This document shows positions 61,502 to 64,000 of a DNA stretch of 64,000 nucleotides, piece after piece. The notes under the pieces were generated by a model. That model was given only the letters and a program-made list of their open reading frames with translations, was not told where the DNA came from and did no database searches. Both the position numbers and the translations under genes were made by a program. Within the stretch, counting starts at the first letter, position 1, and every line of letters begins with the position of its first letter. The DNA comes from Neorhizobium petrolearium. GTDB taxonomy: Bacteria > Pseudomonadota > Alphaproteobacteria > Rhizobiales > Rhizobiaceae. The stretch spans positions 93,774 through 157,773 of the forward strand of contig NZ_JAGGJW010000017.1 in assembly GCF_017873175.1 (NCBI RefSeq), written 5' to 3'.

Positions 61502-61666
61502 ATGCTGCTCGAACAACACATTGAAGAACTTCGGCTGGAACTGTGCGACGCAATCGGTCCGGTCGAGCGTCGTGAGATCGAAGTCGAACTGGAAATGGCA
61601 TGCGCCGAGCTTGCCGTGATCATCGCTGAACAGGAGGGTGCGGTCGACGCCGAGCCGCCTTTCTGA
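61502..61666 (+). CDS. 54-residue acidic helical protein
   Basis: MLLEQHIEELRLELCDAIGP then ERREIEVELEMACAELAVI and a Pro-Phe end. The protein is all helical, acidic and amphipathic, like a small coiled-coil partner. AAGGAG lies nine bases before the ATG. It follows the GC-rich repeat. Small proteins like this are frequent in the same place on rhizobial plasmids. Function unknown; a real gene because of the good ribosome-binding site and composition. Confidence 0.6.
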   Translation: MLLEQHIEELRLELCDAIGPVERREIEVELEMACAELAVIIAEQEGAVDAEPPF

Positions 61667-61706
61667 GGCGGCTTTTCGTCTTCGCTATCGTCGCTCGCAT
61701 CACGCC

Positions 61707-61973
61707 TCAAGGGCTGTCGCTGGCCTCCGTGCCGCGATAACCGCGTCGCCTCTTGGTTTTCTCCAGACGCGCCATCGCATCTTCGGCTGCTCGGCTCTCG
61801 TCGAACGTTTCCATTTTCTCCTGGCCATTTGTGCCGATCCGCCCCCAATGCCGGATCAGCGAGGCGCCGCCGAACAGCGTCGGCTGAACCGACAGGCAAT
61901 AATAGCGCCGCATGTTCTGCGATGGATTGATGCGGCGGAGATGGAGGGGTTTCTTGTCAGATGTCGTCGTCAT
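61707..61973 (-). CDS. WGR-domain protein
   Basis: 88 residues. The WGR domain (named for Trp-Gly-Arg) is present: RRYYCLSVQPTLFGGASLIRHWGRIGTNGQEK. WGR domains occur in PARP-type enzymes and in short bacterial proteins; their role here is thought to be nucleic-acid binding. Start ATG 61973 (MTTTSDKKPLHLRR). It converges with the 54-residue gene. Confidence 0.85.
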   Translation of the reverse strand: MTTTSDKKPLHLRRINPSQNMRRYYCLSVQPTLFGGASLIRHWGRIGTNGQEKMETFDESRAAEDAMARLEKTKRRRGYRGTEASDSP

Positions 61974-62678
61974 GTGCGGATTTTCACCGCTCCGGCAAGC
62001 ATCGTCCAACGACTTATCTGAATCGGTCGGCTACGACCGATTCACACGGTTGATGCTTCAGCCACAGCAGGGATGGCGTACCGTCGCGCTAATCTCTCGG
62101 CGATGAGCGTTTCCCCATCGACGTGCCGTTGTGCTTCACGGTTTGCGATTACTTTGTTCACCAAAGGAGATCGGGCGGGCCGCCTGTGGCGGACAGCTCT
62201 ATGCGTGCGCTCACCGAATCCCTGAAGGGCTTCGGCCTTGGGTGACGATCCTCCCGCAGTCCTTGGTACCGGGCGAGAATCTTTGGCCGCTTTTACGTGA
62301 GGTGATGCCGGCAAGGCCGGCTGGCCGCCGGAAGCGGACACGGCGCCTGGCGGCGCCGTGGTTTGCTTCTTCTCTGACTGTCGGATTGTGCACCCGCCAC
62401 TCCGGCGTCAAGGACGAGCGGTTCCCCCATGTGTGGACGGCCCGTGGAATGCAAGACTTTTGTATCGATGGGATCGGTCAGGTTCAGTCATGTGTCCGGC
62501 CTTCTATCGTGGCATTGTAGCCACTGGCCCTGATGAAGTCCGCGGATGGAGAGCCAATCAATTTGTCGAGCTCAAGGCTCTGGGGGAACCTAGGCTTTGC
62601 TCCATCCCCGGTCCAACCGGTTCGCCATCATTACTCAGTCCTTCATTCCTCCGGTCGACGATTGCCGAGCCGGATTCC
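61974..62678. other. Region between the WGR gene and the IS110 transposase
   Basis: About 700 bases with no gene I can support. It repeats a short motif (TCAAGGACGAGCGGT followed by C-rich sequence) near 62409 that also occurs near 61334. Its right end presumably contains the non-coding end of the IS110 element; IS110 family members lack long terminal inverted repeats, so the boundary cannot be seen. Confidence 0.4.
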
Positions 62679-63701
62679 TCAAACGGCTGCGTGCCGGTAA
62701 GTCTCCTCTCTTCTCAGAAGAGCCCACGCGACGCGGGCGGTCTTGTTTGCGATCGCTACCGACACCATGCGTGCCGGTTTGCGCTGCAAGAGCTTCGCGA
62801 TCCATGGGAATGATGGGGCATCAATGCGCGCCCTTCGTATGACGGCAGTGGCGCCGACTACCAGCAAGCGTCGGATTGTCCGATCGCCCTGCTTGCTGAT
62901 CCGCCCTAGCCTCTCCTTTCCGCCACTACTATTTTGTCGCGGCGTTAAGCCAAGCCAAGCCGCGAACTGTCGCGCTGATTTGAATTCCTCAGCATTTCCA
63001 ACCGAAGCCGCGATTGCTGCCGCGGTGAGAAAGCCGACGCCTGGGATGGTCATCAGCCTCCGAGCGGCACCTTGGTCCCGGCACCACTGCATTATGGTGC
63101 GATCAAGCTCGGCGATCTTATTGCTCAGCTCTTCTAGCTGCATCTGAATGTGCTTGAAGGGTTGCCACGACGGTTCAGGAAGATGGTCTTTCGCGACGTG
63201 TAAGGCTTCGAGAGCAGCTTTCAGCCCGAACTTTCCTTGAGGCGTGATGATACCGAATTCGGCCAAATGGCCTCGGAGTGCGTTGATCAGAGCCGTTCTC
63301 TGCCGCACAAAAAGATCTCGGGTCTTGTGCTGCATAAGAAGAGCCTGACGCTCGCAATTTTTCACCGGTACGAAGCGCATGGTGGGACGGGTGACTGCCT
63401 CGCAAATCGCTTCGGCATCTGCTGCATCGTTTTTCCCACGCTTCACATACGGCTTTACATATACCGGAGGCATAAGCTTCACATCGAAGCCTAAGGCACC
63501 GAGTTCCCTCGCCCAGTAATGTGAAGTCGAACAAGCTTCCATGCCGACCAGGCAGGGTGGCAACTGCTCGAAGAAATGCAGGAGCTGGTTTCGGCGAAGC
63601 TGCCGCCGGACAATAACATTGCCGACGTCATCGATAGCATGAACTTGAAACACGTTCTTGGCCAGATCCAGGCCGACGACAGTGATCTTCTCGAAAGTCA
63701 T
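62679..63701 (-). mobile_element. IS110-family transposase
   Basis: 340 residues, intact. The N-terminal DEDD domain has VVGLDLAKNVFQVH (first Asp), VGMEACSTSHYW (Glu) and RGKNDAADAEAI (Asp-Asp). The C-terminal Transposase_20 domain has LMTIPGVGFLTAAAIAASVG and FAAWLGLTPRQNSSGGKERLGRISKQGD with the catalytic serine region. IS110 elements move through a circular intermediate using a DEDD/serine chemistry and, in some members, a bridge RNA made from their non-coding end. The start at 63701 gives the standard N-terminus. No frameshift, so it could be active. Confidence 0.93.
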
Positions 63702-63815
63702 GACACGGTTCCTTCTCTGAGTTGCGCAGAATGATCTTAGCATCTCGCGCGACGGGTTCGGAGGGCCGTCCACATCATCAATTTTCAGCCGGCGCCCAAG
63801 GGACGGCGCCAGAAA

Positions 63816-63870
63816 ATCGGCTCCCCCGCTCGCCGCGGAGCGGCCGCGTGCCGCGGTCCCTGACCCCTCG
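63816..63870 (+). repeat. Second copy of the ~55-bp GC-rich leader repeat
   Basis: Starts ATCGGCTCCCCCGCTCGCCG and ends at TCCCTGACCCCTCG. It pairs with 61391-61447 and precedes the small gene at the right edge in the same orientation. Confidence 0.6.
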
Positions 63871-63886
63871 CGTCTACGGTGCGGCC

Positions 63887-63911
63887 CTCCTTTCGTCAGA
63901 TACGAAAGGAG
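63887..63911 (+). promoter_or_regulatory. Hairpin that hides a Shine-Dalgarno sequence
   Basis: CTCCTTTCGT (63887-63896) pairs perfectly with ACGAAAGGAG (63902-63911) around a five-base loop. The right arm is the ribosome-binding site of the ATG at 63917, so translation should be blocked when the 10-bp stem forms. Confidence 0.65.
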
Positions 63912-63916
63912 ATGGC

Positions 63917-64000
63917 ATGAAAGAGGCCGCGGCCGTTGAGAGAACGGATCACTGACATGCAGGTGAAGATCGAGGGACAGTCACACTTCCGGCCTTTGGG
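63917..64000 (+). other. Start of a unit that runs off the window
   Basis: ATG 63917 opens a 12-codon frame (MKEAAAVERTDH then TGA 63953-63955). Two bases later ATG 63957 opens MQVKIEGQSHFRPL, still open at the window end. The first may be a leader peptide or simply the wrong frame. The second may be the real gene. Neither can be identified. Confidence 0.3.

Noticed and set aside
1..64000. CRISPR array or tRNA genes
   Set aside because: No regularly spaced repeat array and no cloverleaf with a CCA-type acceptor stem were noticed while reading; a tRNAscan or CRISPR finder run would be decisive.

Overview
The window is high-GC alphaproteobacterial DNA of the Rhizobiaceae type (Rhizobium, Ensifer or Agrobacterium relatives) and looks like accessory megaplasmid rather than core chromosome. 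There are no rRNA, tRNA or ribosomal protein genes. There are many paralogues of genes normally found once on a chromosome (GroESL, HU, an RNA polymerase omega-like subunit, an NDUFS4-like protein, a cold-shock protein), several insertion-sequence remnants, and a long block of plasmid or ICE backbone genes. Signals typical of Rhizobiales appear directly in the sequence: FixK/FnrN anaeroboxes (TTGA-N6-TCAA), a GTTAC-type direct repeat in front of a fixK-like gene, alphaproteobacterial LexA boxes (GAAC-N7-GAAC and GTTC-N7-GTTC), a CIRCE element and a ROSE-type RNA thermometer.

Layout. 0-3.8 kb: a cyanide-insensitive-type bd quinol oxidase operon (cydA-cydB-DUF2474, minus strand) lies between two inverted remnants of one IS1595-family transposase. 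3.8-13 kb: an oxygen-response and nitrate-respiration block. It holds a short anaerobox-controlled gene, a FixK-like regulator, a hybrid FixL-like oxygen-sensing kinase, and napE-(decayed napF)-napDABC behind an anaerobox. The likely logic is oxygen sensing by FixL, then FixK, then nap and perhaps the bd oxidase. 13-18 kb: a nucleotidyltransferase-fold gene with two tandem palindromic operators, a CHASE4-like/GGDEF/EAL c-di-GMP protein, and small unknown genes.

18-31 kb: a DNA-damage block. A LexA box drives imuA-imuB-dnaE2 (error-prone synthesis). A canonical SRAP (HMCES/YedK) gene sits next to a divergent SRAP paralogue that lacks the catalytic Cys and has its own LexA box. A full-length LigD follows, with a cold-shock protein and a diguanylate cyclase between. 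31-45 kb: a protein-stress and carbon block, with groESL behind a CIRCE element, a glycosyltransferase plus amylo-alpha-1,6-glucosidase pair, two Hsp20 genes (one behind a ROSE element), NDUFS4-like and omega-like proteins, an SPW-repeat gene interrupted by a stop codon, an HtrA/DegP protease, and a ku-ku-ligase NHEJ operon.

45-47.4 kb: small genes including two proteins of SyrB type. 47.6-64 kb: plasmid or ICE backbone with a ParB-like protein, a DUF932 protein, a small DUF6117-like protein, a very large methyltransferase/strawberry-notch helicase, a Toprim protein, a DUF2493 protein, a Phd/PemK toxin-antitoxin pair, a DUF736 protein, HU and a WGR protein. An IS110-family element lies at the right edge. 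Several backbone genes carry a compact hairpin about 20-24 nt before the start codon. The set resembles the leading or establishment region of a conjugative element; this is an inference from gene content.
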